Assembly: GCA_016703155.1 (NCBI GenBank)
Contig: JADJCP010000004.1
Span: 356,870-420,869, forward strand
DNA: 64,000 nt
From: Hydrogenophilales bacterium
Lineage (GTDB): Bacteria > Pseudomonadota > Gammaproteobacteria > Burkholderiales > Thiobacillaceae
Direction of reading: 5' to 3'
In this document: piece by piece, positions 8,967 through 17,163 of the stretch
Layout of the letters: each line of letters begins with the position of its first letter
Position numbering within the stretch: the stretch's first letter is position 1
Position numbers and translations under genes: made by a program
Notes under the pieces: model-generated
What the model was told of the DNA's origin: nothing
Database searches by the model: none
Seen by the model: the letters and a program-made list of their open reading frames with translations, nothing else

Positions 8967-9007
8967 TGCCGGTCAATCGCCCCTGATCGGGATATGCGGG
9001 CGGGAAC

Positions 9008-9034
9008 AAAAAGGCAGCGCGAAGCTGCCTTTTT
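9008..9034. terminator. Strong symmetric terminator between rpmE and the glycosyltransferase gene
   Basis: Perfect 11-bp stem AAAAAGGCAGC / GCTGCCTTTTT with loop GCGAA. It lies just downstream of the rpmE stop on the minus strand; its A/T ends would let it work in both directions. Confidence 0.88.
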
Positions 9035-9051
9035 CAGGAAAGCACCAAAAA

Positions 9052-9255
9052 TCACTTCAGGCCGTACTTCTGGCGGAACTTCTCGACGCGACCGGCGGTG
9101 TCGACGATCTTCTGCTTGCCGGTGTAGAAGGGGTGGCAGGAGGAGCAGACTTCGACGTGCAGATCCTTGCTCATGGTGGAGCGGGTCTTGAAGGTGCTGC
9201 CGCAGCTGCAAGCCACGTTGATTTCTTTGTATTCGGGGTGAATGGCGGTCTTCAT
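9052..9255 (-). CDS. rpmE: 50S ribosomal protein L31
   Basis: Ribosomal protein of the large subunit, 67 residues, starting MKTAIHPEYKEI. It is the zinc-binding (C+) form, with cysteines in ACSCGS and VCSSCHPFYTG; zinc-independent paralogues lack these. The start ATG 9255 follows the family rather than the longer open frame. It is a monocistronic gene followed by the terminator at 9008-9034. Confidence 0.96.
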   Translation of the reverse strand: MKTAIHPEYKEINVACSCGSTFKTRSTMSKDLHVEVCSSCHPFYTGKQKIVDTAGRVEKFRQKYGLK

Positions 9256-9343
9256 CGCACTGTCTTTCAAAACGAGCCGGAAAGGGGCGTGATTATCCAC
9301 AATAAGCACTTGTCAGGCAAGCACTTTCAGCAGCTGTACCCGC

Positions 9344-10222
9344 TTAACGCAGATCCGCCAGCAAAGCATCGAGCATCCGCGCCGTCTGGGGGCCATAGCC
9401 GCCCCCAAACAGATTGAAATGGTTGATCACATGATACAGGTTGTACAGCTCGCGACGAACGGTATAGCCGGCATCCAGCGGCCAGGACTCGCGATAGGCC
9501 GAGTAGAAGTCGGGGGCGAAGCCGCCGAACAGCTCGGTCATGGCGAGATCGGCTTCCCGGTCGCCGTAGTACACCGCCGGGTCGAACACGACGGGCCGGC
9601 CATCGCTATAGGCGGCATTGCCACTCCAGAGGTCGCCATGCAGCAGGCACGGCATCGGTCGATAGCCGGGGAAAAGACCCGCGAGATTCGCCGCCAAAAG
9701 CTCGCCGCGATCCACCACATGGCGGCCAATGCCGTTACTCGCGGCCAGCTGCAACTGATGCAGCAAGCGCCGGTCGCGCCAGAAGTCGATCCAGTCGTCG
9801 CCGGCTTGATTGGGTTGCGGCGTGGCGCCGATGGTATTGTCGATATGCCAGCCGAAACGTGCCGCGCGGTGCCTGTGCAATCCCGCCAGCGTCTGGCCGA
9901 AACCCGCCGCATCGCCTTGCCCGGTGAGCGTGAGATATTCCATGACCAACCAGGACTCACCCGCGTCCGAACCGGTGCACAAAGGCGCGGGCACCCTGAA
10001 CGTGGCCGATGCGCGTATCTCGTCCAGTCCGGCCGCTTCGGCCTGGAACATCGCCAGGTGATTGGCGCGATTCAGCTTGACGAACCAGAGCGTGCCATCG
10101 CTTCCGGTCAGCACATACGCACGATTGATGCAGCCGCCCCCCGACTCGGAGCGCGCGACGATCTGGAATGGGCCTCCGGTAGCCTTGGCGATAGCGTCAG
10201 CGATACCGTCCCAGAGGGACAT
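9344..10222 (-). CDS. Fructosamine kinase family protein
   Basis: Small-molecule kinase of the aminoglycoside/choline kinase-like fold, 292 residues. It should phosphorylate protein-bound ketosamines or ribulosamines so that glycation adducts are released. Landmarks: SGGGCINRAY (nucleotide loop), FVKLN (ATP-binding Lys), FGWHIDNTIGATPQ, the catalytic LLHGDLWSGN and the metal-binding FDPAVYYGDREAD. It directly follows the DUF971 gene (5 bp gap). The exact substrate is unknown. Confidence 0.9.
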   Translation of the reverse strand: MSLWDGIADAIAKATGGPFQIVARSESGGGCINRAYVLTGSDGTLWFVKLNRANHLAMFQAEAAGLDEIRASATFRVPAPLCTGSDAGESWLVMEYLTLTGQGDAAGFGQTLAGLHRHRAARFGWHIDNTIGATPQPNQAGDDWIDFWRDRRLLHQLQLAASNGIGRHVVDRGELLAANLAGLFPGYRPMPCLLHGDLWSGNAAYSDGRPVVFDPAVYYGDREADLAMTELFGGFAPDFYSAYRESWPLDAGYTVRRELYNLYHVINHFNLFGGGYGPQTARMLDALLADLR

Positions 10223-10227
10223 GCCGA

Positions 10228-10614
10228 TCAGACCAGACTTTTAGGCGCGCGCGACTCGCCAGCGGCTTCCAGGCGTTGCAGATACGCCTGCCAGTAGGCC
10301 GCCTGATGGACGCCCAGGTCGTACAGGTAGTCCCAGGAGTAGATCCCTGAATCGTGCTTGTCGGAGAACACCAGCACGACCGCATAGTGCCCGACCGGCT
10401 CGATGTGGGTGATATCGACATCGCGCTTGCCGACCTGCAGTACTTCCTGCCCGGGGCCATGGCCTCGCACTTCCGCAGAGGGCGAAAACACGCGCAGGTA
10501 CTCATAGGGCAATTCGCAGCGCACGCCGTCGTCGAAGGCAATCTCCATGTAGCGCGACTGCTGGTGCAGCTTGATCTCGGTCGGGATAGGTGTTTTCGGG
10601 GATAGTCCGCCCAT
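10228..10614 (-). CDS. DUF971 / gamma-butyrobetaine hydroxylase N-terminal-like protein
   Basis: Protein of 128 residues with a single DUF971 domain (KLHQQSRYMEIAFDDG, YEYLRVFSPSAEVRGHG, and the SGIYSWDYLYDLG motif). In bacteria this is a free-standing version of the N-terminal domain of gamma-butyrobetaine hydroxylases, and in several lineages it is linked to Fe-S or quinone functions. It is probably cotranscribed with the fructosamine kinase gene and divergent from the STAS-domain gene. Function not established. Confidence 0.82.
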   Translation of the reverse strand: MGGLSPKTPIPTEIKLHQQSRYMEIAFDDGVRCELPYEYLRVFSPSAEVRGHGPGQEVLQVGKRDVDITHIEPVGHYAVVLVFSDKHDSGIYSWDYLYDLGVHQAAYWQAYLQRLEAAGESRAPKSLV

Positions 10615-10757
10615 CAGGGTTCCTTTTCGGGTATGTCAGTAAATGCTGATAGTGTGCCAGCAGTGCGCATGGCCGGGCAATAGTTTAGTTTATTGCTTGG
10701 GTATTTGCGCGCATGGCAATCGGCTAAACTATGCGTATCCGCTCAGGAGTCAACCCC

Positions 10758-11843
10758 GTGGCACTCTTTTCCTCGAAACCCAAAACGGCACCGGCAAGTA
10801 CGCCGGCAGGGCACGCTCCGCCCGAGGCCAAGCCGAGGGAATCGACGATCCAGTTCAGTGAAATCGGTCGACAACTGCCGCCCTGGATCGAGGAAGCCGT
10901 GATCCTCTATGCCACGGGTAAAACCGGCGAAGCCACGGCGGCGTTGAACCGTCACATCCTGGACCATCCCGGCGAGCGCGACATGGCGCCTTGGCTGATG
11001 CTAGTCGATATCCACGAGGCGAACCACCATCAGGAGCATTTCGAAGATCTCGCCCTCGATTTCGCCGTCAAATTCGAGCGCTCGCCACCGGTATGGGCAC
11101 CCATCGTCGACAATGCGGCAAGTAAGCCCGGAGAAACGCTGAAGTTCCAGTTCGGCCAGACATTCAGCGCCATCGACAAGGCCCGCATGCAGCATTTCCT
11201 CCTGGAGGCCAACAACGCGGCCGCAGTCTGCCTGGATGTCAGTCAGACCCCGGCACCGCCGCCGGCCTATGCGCGTGACCTCCTTGCCTGCATACAGCAA
11301 GTACGCAGGATGGACAAAGCCATCCAACTCATCGGCGGACCGGCCTTCATCGTCCGCCTGAATTCCGCCTGTAGCGGCGATCGCGGCGACGAATCCGGAT
11401 GGCTGCTCCTCCTGGCCCTGGAAGAATTGATGGGTGATGCCAACGGCTTCGAGGCCATCGCCCTGGCCTATGCCATACGCTTCGAGATCTCGCCGCCCTC
11501 CTATGTCGCGCCGAAAGCGCTGCCCGTGGCCGCCAAACCGAATGCCGAAACCAATGAAAGCGCCGACACCTTCAAGCTGGACGGCCTTATCGGTCCAAAA
11601 GCCGGCAGTCAATTCCAGGCGCTGGAGGTGTTTGCCGCGGGCCGCGCACGCATCGAGGTCGATCTGGCGCGCGTCACGCGCATCGATTTCGCCGCCACCG
11701 GCCAGGTGCTCGACACCCTGATACGCCTCAGGGAACGGGGCTGCCGGATCACGCTCAAGGACTGCAACGCGCTGGTCCTGGCATTGCTGCAAATGATCGG
11801 TGCCGACCAATACGCCACCCTGCTCCAGCGCAAGAGAACCTGA
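10758..11843 (+). CDS. STAS-domain protein with N-terminal helical-repeat region
   Basis: Protein of 361 residues. The C-terminal ~95 residues form a STAS-like domain (FKLDGLIGPKAGSQFQALEV, then DLARVTRIDFAATGQVLDTL), the fold used by anti-anti-sigma factors and lipid-transport accessory proteins. The N-terminal 250 residues contain alpha-helical TPR-like stretches such as ILYATGKTGEATAALNRHI and LMLVDIHEANHHQEHFEDLA. I chose the GTG start at 10758 because AGGAG lies at 10745-10749, eight bases upstream; an in-frame ATG at 10731 has no such site. The hslV start follows two bases after its stop, so the two genes are coupled. Role unknown; regulation by phosphorylation of the STAS domain is one possibility. 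Confidence 0.75.
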   Translation: MALFSSKPKTAPASTPAGHAPPEAKPRESTIQFSEIGRQLPPWIEEAVILYATGKTGEATAALNRHILDHPGERDMAPWLMLVDIHEANHHQEHFEDLALDFAVKFERSPPVWAPIVDNAASKPGETLKFQFGQTFSAIDKARMQHFLLEANNAAAVCLDVSQTPAPPPAYARDLLACIQQVRRMDKAIQLIGGPAFIVRLNSACSGDRGDESGWLLLLALEELMGDANGFEAIALAYAIRFEISPPSYVAPKALPVAAKPNAETNESADTFKLDGLIGPKAGSQFQALEVFAAGRARIEVDLARVTRIDFAATGQVLDTLIRLRERGCRITLKDCNALVLALLQMIGADQYATLLQRKRT

Positions 11844-11845
11844 AC

Positions 11846-12400
11846 ATGTCCAGCACGCAACACCTCCCTGAAGTCTTCCACGGCACGACGATCCTCTCGG
11901 TGCGACGCGGCCCGTCGGTCGCCATCGGCGGCGACGGTCAGGTCACACTGGGCAGCATCGTCATCAAATCGACGGCGCGCAAGGTCCGGCGCCTCTATCA
12001 GGAACGCATCCTGGCGGGATTCGCCGGCGGCACGGCGGATGCCTTTACGCTCTTCGAACGCTTCGAGGCCAAGCTGGAAAAGCATCAGGGCAACCTGGTG
12101 CGCAGCGCCGTCGAACTCGCCAAGGACTGGCGCACCGACCGCATCCTGCGCCGACTCGAAGCCATGCTCGCGGTGGCCGACCGCGAGGCCTCGCTGATCA
12201 TCACCGGCGCCGGCGATGTCCTGGAGCCGGAATACGGCATCGCCGCCATCGGCAGCGGCGGCGCCTATGCTCAAGCGGCGGCTCGTGCCCTGCTCGAACA
12301 CACCGAGATGGCCCCGGAAGTCATCGTCCGCGAGGCACTGACGGTCGCCAGTGATCTCTGCATCTATACCAACCGGAATTTCACGATAGAAACATTGTGA
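11846..12400 (+). CDS. hslV: ATP-dependent protease proteolytic subunit HslV
   Basis: Threonine protease forming the dodecameric core of the HslUV (ClpQY) protease. After a short N-terminal leader, homology begins at GTTILSVRRG; the first Thr after that Gly (Thr14) is the expected catalytic nucleophile. Further signatures: GGDGQVTLG, ARKVRRLY, GFAGGTADAFTLFERFE, AVELAKDWRTD and CIYTNRNFTIE. 184 residues is normal. The gene is unusual in having no hslU next to it: the following gene is convergent regA. Two bases separate it from the STAS gene. Confidence 0.95.
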   Translation: MSSTQHLPEVFHGTTILSVRRGPSVAIGGDGQVTLGSIVIKSTARKVRRLYQERILAGFAGGTADAFTLFERFEAKLEKHQGNLVRSAVELAKDWRTDRILRRLEAMLAVADREASLIITGAGDVLEPEYGIAAIGSGGAYAQAAARALLEHTEMAPEVIVREALTVASDLCIYTNRNFTIETL

Positions 12401-12417
12401 GCAAGTACCAACCGGCC

Positions 12418-12954
12418 TCATTCCCGCACAGGGCGTTTCATCAGCTTTCTCTGTAACGTGCGTCGATGCATCTTCAAGGCACGCGCCGTCGCCGAGATAT
12501 TGCCGTCGTGCTCGGTCAAAACCTTCTGGATATGCTCCCACTCCAGCCGGTCGACGCTCATCGGTTCCTCGGGCAACGCCACCTCGATATCGCCCACCAC
12601 ACGGCCCAGAGCCGCGAGGATCTCGTCGGTATCGGCAGGCTTCGGCAGGTAATGCGTCGCGCCTAGCTTGATCGCCTCCACCGCGGTGGCGATGCTGGCG
12701 TAACCGGTTAGCAACACGATCTGCATCGTCGGATTGAGCGCTTTCAAAGGCTGGATCAGGGCCAGGCCCGAGTTCTCGCCAAGCTTCAAATCGAGCACGG
12801 CGGCATCGGGGATCTCCGCCACCGCCAAGGCGATGGCCCTCTTCGCTTCAGCCGCCGTGTCGACCCGATAGCCACGCCGTCGCAGCGCTGTTGCCAGGGC
12901 ACCGGCAAACACCGGATCATCCTCAACCACCAGGATATGCCAGGGGGCCGTCAT
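12418..12954 (-). CDS. regA: RegA/PrrA/ActR-type redox response regulator
   Basis: Response regulator of 178 residues. The receiver domain (1-120) has the acidic pair EDD, phospho-acceptor Asp in VLDLKLGENSGL, and the KP switch in YLPKPAD. A short linker leads to a Fis-type HTH (EWEHIQKVL, GNISATARALKMHRRTLQRKL), which is the near-invariant DNA-binding element of the RegA family. In proteobacteria the pair controls photosynthesis, CO2 and N2 fixation, respiration and hydrogenase genes in response to redox. Its start overlaps the regB stop as ATGA. Confidence 0.93.
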   Translation of the reverse strand: MTAPWHILVVEDDPVFAGALATALRRRGYRVDTAAEAKRAIALAVAEIPDAAVLDLKLGENSGLALIQPLKALNPTMQIVLLTGYASIATAVEAIKLGATHYLPKPADTDEILAALGRVVGDIEVALPEEPMSVDRLEWEHIQKVLTEHDGNISATARALKMHRRTLQRKLMKRPVRE

Positions 12955-14196
12955 GCCGACACCGTGCTCAATGCCGCCAGGGGCAGACGCACGCCGACCT
13001 CCAGACCACCGCCCTGACGGGGCGAAATGTGCAAGTCGCCACCAAATCGCTCCAGCGCGGCGCGCGCCAACCTCAAGCCGACCCCCCAGCCAGCCGATTG
13101 CCCGTTCTCGGCAGCCAAGCCCGGACCGCGATCCAGTACCGCAAGACTCAGCCAGCGTTCATCCCACCGGGCATGCAATTCAATCCCGGCGGGCGAGGCA
13201 CGCGCGGCGTTGTTGAGCAGGTTGGCCAGGACCGACACCAGCATGGGGTCGTCACGCACCCGTGGTCCGGGGCATGCGCCATCGAGTGCCAGCGAAGCCT
13301 GGACACCCGGCCACATCAAACGCCAGTGGTCGAGCAGGTCGGCAAGCCAGTCGTCCAGCGACCGCCAGGCGGCATCGTGGTCGGCCGAGGCGCCGGCAAC
13401 GGTCGCCAGGCGCCCAAGCACGGCTCGCATGCGCTCCGCCTGGCCACGCATCAGGCGCAAGGGCGGTGTCAGCGCTTCATCACCGGCATACTCGTGTTCC
13501 AACTCGTTCAGGCACACCGACAACACAGACAGCGGTGTCGCCAGATCGTGCGCCGCCGAGGCGGCCTGCATCCCCAGCGCGAAAAGCTGCTCGTCGCGCA
13601 GGGACTTCTCGCGCGCCTGCGCCAATTCAGCGTCGCGTCGCCGTAAAGCTCCCGACAGGGTGGCGACGAAGGCCGATACCAGGGCAGCGGTGAACAGGAA
13701 GTTCAACCACATGCCGCCAAGATGCAGATCGATGGCCGTCTGGCTATCGACCTCCAGGATCAGCGGCAGGTAGTAGCGCGCCAGCAGGGAGTACAACACG
13801 GCCACCCAGAACGTCATCGCCCAGGCGTAACGCGCGGGGATGGTTACCGCACAGAGTATCAAGGGCAGCAACAACAGGGAGATGAACGGGTTGGCATAGC
13901 CGCCGCTGAAATAGACCAGAGCGGCCAGGGCGGCGGCATCCGCGGCCAGTTGCAGAAACAGTTCCAAGGCACTGCCCGCCCCCTGCCGCACATGCAGGTA
14001 GGCTGCACCGTTGAGCAAGGAATGCAGTGCCGCCACGGCGAGCATCGGCGCCATCGGGCAGCTTGATGCTGAATACCAGCGGCACCAGGAAGATCACCGC
14101 CACCTCGCTGGCGATCATCAGTGTGCGTGCCAACAGGAGACGTCGGAGCGTCTCGATGGGTACCGCGCGATCGTCGTCGGAAATCCTCGTGGCCAT
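12951..14196 (-). CDS. regB: RegB/PrrB-type sensor histidine kinase (single-base frameshift)
   Basis: Membrane histidine kinase partner of RegA. N-terminal residues MATRISDDDRAVPIETLRRL and the first transmembrane helix are in one frame. The remaining helices, the H-box (AASAAHDLATPLSVLS), the N-box (LANLLNNAARAS) and the G-box lie in another. Removing one base from the GC run at about 14055-14058 joins KLP to MAPMLAVAALHSLL and restores a ~414-residue protein. The RegB redox Cys of other species (in the helix after the H-box) is not obvious here. The gene is divergent from the copper chaperone gene; regA follows immediately. Confidence 0.85.
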
Positions 14197-14252
14197 ACGC
14201 GATTTTAACAGCCGGACCGGGCCGGCCAGCCTCGCCGCGCCGCTTATAACCT

Positions 14253-14267
14253 GCGACAATTTGCCAC
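14253..14267. promoter_or_regulatory. Candidate RegA/RegR box between regB and the copper chaperone gene
   Basis: GCGACAATTTGCCAC matches the published RegR-box consensus GNGRCRTTNNGNCGC at 9 of 11 defined positions. Its position in the divergent promoter region of regB would allow autoregulation and control of the PCu(A)C gene. Inference only. Confidence 0.3.
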
Positions 14268-14326
14268 AGGCTCGAATCACCCTTGAGCCTTATCCTATAT
14301 TGCTATTTCGTCTCTGAAAGTCCCGC

Positions 14327-14779
14327 ATGAACTCGAAACATTTCCTGGCCTTGCTCGCCATGTTGAGCTGCACGCCGCTGTTCGCCGACACAGTCAAGGT
14401 CGATAACGCTTGGGCTCGTGCCACCGCGCCCGGAGAACCTGTCGCGGGGGCCTTCATGGATCTGGTCGCCGATACCGACCTGACCTTGGTGAGCGCGACC
14501 AGCACGGCATCGAAAAGCGTCGAACTGCACACCATGGCCATGGACAAGGGGGTCATGATCATGCGTCAGGTCAAGAAGATCAGCCTGCCCAAGGGCAAAA
14601 CGGTCAACCTGCAACCGGGCGGTCTGCACATCATGCTGATCGACCTGAACGCCCCCCTCCAGGCGGATCAGAAAACGCAGGTTACCTTGACCGTCAAGAA
14701 CCGGAAGGGCAAAACCAGCGAGGTGGTCGTCGAGGTGCCGGTGCGCGCCATGACGGAGATGGCCGGGCATCATCACTGA
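14327..14779 (+). CDS. PCu(A)C-type periplasmic copper chaperone
   Basis: Periplasmic copper carrier, 150 residues, with a Sec signal peptide (MNSKHFLALLAMLSCTPLFA). The Cu(I)-binding motif H(M)x10Mx21HxM is present: VELHTMAMDKGVMIMRQ followed by GGLHIML. The C-terminus ends in GHHH, a common extra metal site. Proteins of this family deliver copper to the CuA/CuB sites of cytochrome oxidase. Its divergence from the redox regulator genes regBA fits a role in respiration. Confidence 0.92.
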   Translation: MNSKHFLALLAMLSCTPLFADTVKVDNAWARATAPGEPVAGAFMDLVADTDLTLVSATSTASKSVELHTMAMDKGVMIMRQVKKISLPKGKTVNLQPGGLHIMLIDLNAPLQADQKTQVTLTVKNRKGKTSEVVVEVPVRAMTEMAGHHH

Positions 14780-15120
14780 ACACGACGACTGCGCCACGCA
14801 CAAAAAAACGGCAGAGGCCCAAGCCCCACTGACCTTGTTGATTTCTGTGGGCTAACCAGCCAAGCCACGTTTCAATCCCAAGTCCTGCCAGGGACATGGG
14901 TCCATGCCAACGACAAAGACCAAAGAGGGCTCTGATATCCGGCCTGTTGGTGCAGGCGGACACTCGACCCGGCTGACCGCCGGGATCGGAATTTAGAGGC
15001 AGGGAGCATGGCCATCACCCAGACCATGGCTGCAAATATCTTCAATGCTGGGTAAGGCCAGCCCCTTCCTGCCGGTTCGATATTTGTCGATTGTTGGAGA
15101 AATACTTTCAGGGGCAGGAG
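14780..15120. other. Intergenic stretch without a recognisable gene (left side of the island)
   Basis: About 340 bases with no supported coding frame. A poly-A stretch and an imperfect hairpin (AGCCCCAC / GTGGGCT, about 14822-14854) near 14800-14860 may end the copper chaperone transcript. No tRNA fragment or copy of the tRNA-Phe 3' end was found here by eye. Confidence 0.5.
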
Positions 15121-15387
15121 ATGAAAAGACGCTTGAGATACTACGTTCTGAGCAATGCGGCACAACCTGTAGGATCGCCAGTTGGCTGTGCCATGATTAT
15201 TTGTAGCCTAGCTACTGTTGTCATGATTACGGGCTGTACTACCCGGCAAGCCTATATCACTGGCCAGGAATGGCAGCGTAATCAGTGCAACCGGATTGTC
15301 GACAATGTGGAACGTAGTTGCTGCATCGAGCAGTCGAACATGTCCTACGAGGACTACAAGCGCCAGGCAGAGGGCCTTAAGAAATAG
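15121..15387 (+). CDS. Small putative lipoprotein, unknown function
   Basis: An 88-residue protein with a basic N-terminus, one hydrophobic helix and a lipobox-like MITGC followed by TTRQAY, suggesting lipidation at that Cys. The mature part is about 50 residues, polar, with further cysteines in NQCNRIV and SCCIEQS. GGGGCAGGAG just before ATG 15121 supports this start over the longer frame from 15091. No family recognised. Its location at the island edge and its AT-richer codon use suggest accessory DNA. Confidence 0.5.
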   Translation: MKRRLRYYVLSNAAQPVGSPVGCAMIICSLATVVMITGCTTRQAYITGQEWQRNQCNRIVDNVERSCCIEQSNMSYEDYKRQAEGLKK

Positions 15388-15584
15388 CACAGAGCGGTGT
15401 CACCGAACCTATGCCGATCTTCCTCCGGTTTCGCCTCAGCAGGTTCACCCGAGGTACCCAGAGGTTAAAAACCATCTCACGAAAGTTTGATGGCTCGCTT
15501 GGGCAACCAGTACTCCGAGACCAGAATCTCAATGTTCGCCTGCCAACGGCTACCTGAGTCCAAGCCAAGGCCGAGTCAGAAATA

Positions 15585-15861
15585 GTCATCCATGAACTGC
15601 GCCCTACCTATGCCTCCACCCAGGCCCAGATGGGCGTGGATCTGCTATTCCATATCCAATCTACTCAGGCATGCCGATACACGCATCACCTTCAGGCGCT
15701 ATTCCCACTTGTGCGATCAAACACTCAAACAAGCCGTCACCAAACTTCCGGCGTTTGGCCATCAACCTGACGCCAAGGTTATTTCAATTCGTAGCAACAA
15801 AACGGCAGCAGCCAAGTACAAAAATAGACTTAATATTGATAAATATTTACCCATGGACTAA
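15585..15861 (+). pseudogene. Remnant of a tyrosine recombinase (integrase) C-terminal domain
   Basis: Two neighbouring frames together spell the end of a phage-type integrase. The first frame gives IHELRPTYASTQAQMGVDLL, where the family has HELRHTYAS. The next frame gives ISNLLRHADTRITFRRYSHL, containing the LxH motif and the catalytic Tyr environment, then a degenerate tail to 15861. One extra T at 15648-15649 separates the frames, a conserved His is replaced by Pro, and the N-terminal two thirds are missing. This is a dead fragment of the element that probably brought in the island ending at tRNA-Phe. Confidence 0.72.
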
Positions 15862-15907
15862 ATTGAGTGCACGCTTTGTGTACATCAACATACCCTAGGA
15901 GAGAGTC

Positions 15908-16324
15908 ATGCCAGCCCTGGTACGCGCCGCACCGGCAAGCGCACCGCCGTCTAATCGGGCAATGTCCGCAGCCGGCCTGCGCGCCTTTTTCAATATCGCC
16001 CAAGCCTGGAACCTGAATGGCGACGAGCAGATGGTGCTGCTCGGAGCGCCCCCCAGGTCCACCTTCTTCAAATGGAAATCTTCGCCTGAGGCCGCCGACC
16101 TGAAGCGCGACACCCTGGAGCGCCTGTCTTACATTTTGGGCATCTACAAGGCCCTGCAAATCCTGCTGCTCGACCCGACAGCCGCTGACGCCTGGGTCAA
16201 GAAACCCAACTCCGCGCCCCTGTTCGGGGGCAAGAGCGCGCTTGACCGCATGTTGGGCGGCAATATCGGGGACCTCTTGGCCGTACGTCAGTATCTGGAT
16301 GCCCGACGGGGGGGCTGGGCTTGA
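15908..16324 (+). CDS. Antitoxin, Xre/MbcA/ParS family (DUF2384-type)
   Basis: A 138-residue protein with an N-terminal helical Xre-like DNA-binding region (about 18-75, including PRSTFFKWKSSPE) and a C-terminal toxin-binding domain (LSYILGIYKALQILL, then LGGNIGDLLAVRQYLDARRG). It should neutralise the RES toxin encoded next and repress the shared promoter. AGGAGAGAGTC precedes the ATG. Its stop overlaps the toxin's TTG start by four bases, the usual order and coupling for this TA type. Confidence 0.88.
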   Translation: MPALVRAAPASAPPSNRAMSAAGLRAFFNIAQAWNLNGDEQMVLLGAPPRSTFFKWKSSPEAADLKRDTLERLSYILGIYKALQILLLDPTAADAWVKKPNSAPLFGGKSALDRMLGGNIGDLLAVRQYLDARRGGWA

Positions 16325-17001
16325 CCTATCCCAGAGTCGACCTGGACTGGAATCCTGCGTACCGGGTCATCCCATCGCGGTTTCCCACCGTGGGACTGTT
16401 TGAGCGTGTCGCCAGCCCTGAGGACTTCGACGCACTGTATGCTCTGGAAGCCATGACCAACGACCGAATCCGCGACGAAGTTGGCGAAATCAGTCTGGTT
16501 CCTGTGGAAGAGCGCCTATTCGGGAATGGCAGAAGCCCGATCATGGCGGCTTTCACCCACCTGAACCCGCAAGGTAGCCGCTTCAGCGACGGCACCTATG
16601 GTGTGTTTTACTGCGCCCACGACAGGGTGACCGCCATCGAGGAAACCAGTTACCACCAAGCCTTGTTCATGGGGGCCACACAGGAAGCGCCTATGCGACT
16701 GCAAATGCGGCTGTACTCGGTCGAGGCGAAAGGCGAAGTCATCGATTTGCGCGCAGCCAGCACCGAGAACCCCCGCATTGTCGATCCAAACGACTACTCC
16801 CATCCCCAGAGCATTGGTCGCAAGTTGCGGAACGAGGGGGAGGCCGGAATTCTGTATCCATCCGTTCGACATGAAGGCGGCGAATGCCTTGCTGCCCTTA
16901 GAACAACAATACTTAGAAACTGTCTGCATTCGGCTTATCTGGAATACAACTGGAATGGCCGGGCAATCGATGCCGTGTTCGAGGTCTCGCAGCTTCTTTA
17001 G
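16321..17001 (+). CDS. RES-domain toxin (NAD+-degrading)
   Basis: A 226-residue RES-family toxin. Members such as MbcT degrade NAD+ by phosphorolysis or hydrolysis and arrest growth when free of antitoxin. The family's conserved Arg (AYRVIPSRFP), the Glu/Tyr region (YCAHDRVTAIEETSYH) and the Ser in YPSVRHEGGECLA are all present. It starts at TTG 16321 within the antitoxin stop. The gene appears intact. Confidence 0.87.
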   Translation: MTYPRVDLDWNPAYRVIPSRFPTVGLFERVASPEDFDALYALEAMTNDRIRDEVGEISLVPVEERLFGNGRSPIMAAFTHLNPQGSRFSDGTYGVFYCAHDRVTAIEETSYHQALFMGATQEAPMRLQMRLYSVEAKGEVIDLRAASTENPRIVDPNDYSHPQSIGRKLRNEGEAGILYPSVRHEGGECLAALRTTILRNCLHSAYLEYNWNGRAIDAVFEVSQLL

Positions 17002-17163
17002 GAAAATCGATTGCCCCCCTTCGTCTCTCGCGATCATGCGATCCAGGCAGCAATCTTTGCGAACACATATGCGATGATGCGCATGGAAGCCGTATACAAC
17101 CAGGGACCAGGAAAAAGAACACATGATTGCCAAGGCTGTCAGGAGGAGAACAGGGGGCTTTAG

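Noticed and set aside
14868..14882. GTTTCAATCCC, resembling part of a CRISPR repeat
   Set aside because: It occurs once, with no repeat-spacer periodicity and no cas genes; there is no CRISPR array in the window.
14694..14963. Minus-strand frame over the end of the copper chaperone gene
   Set aside because: No ribosome-binding site and no domain; it overlaps the intact chaperone gene and non-coding sequence.
14780..15600. Direct repeat of the tRNA-Phe 3' end (left att site)
   Set aside because: I looked for GGCCAGGGGCGGAAT and its complement and found no convincing copy. The left border of the island remains undefined.
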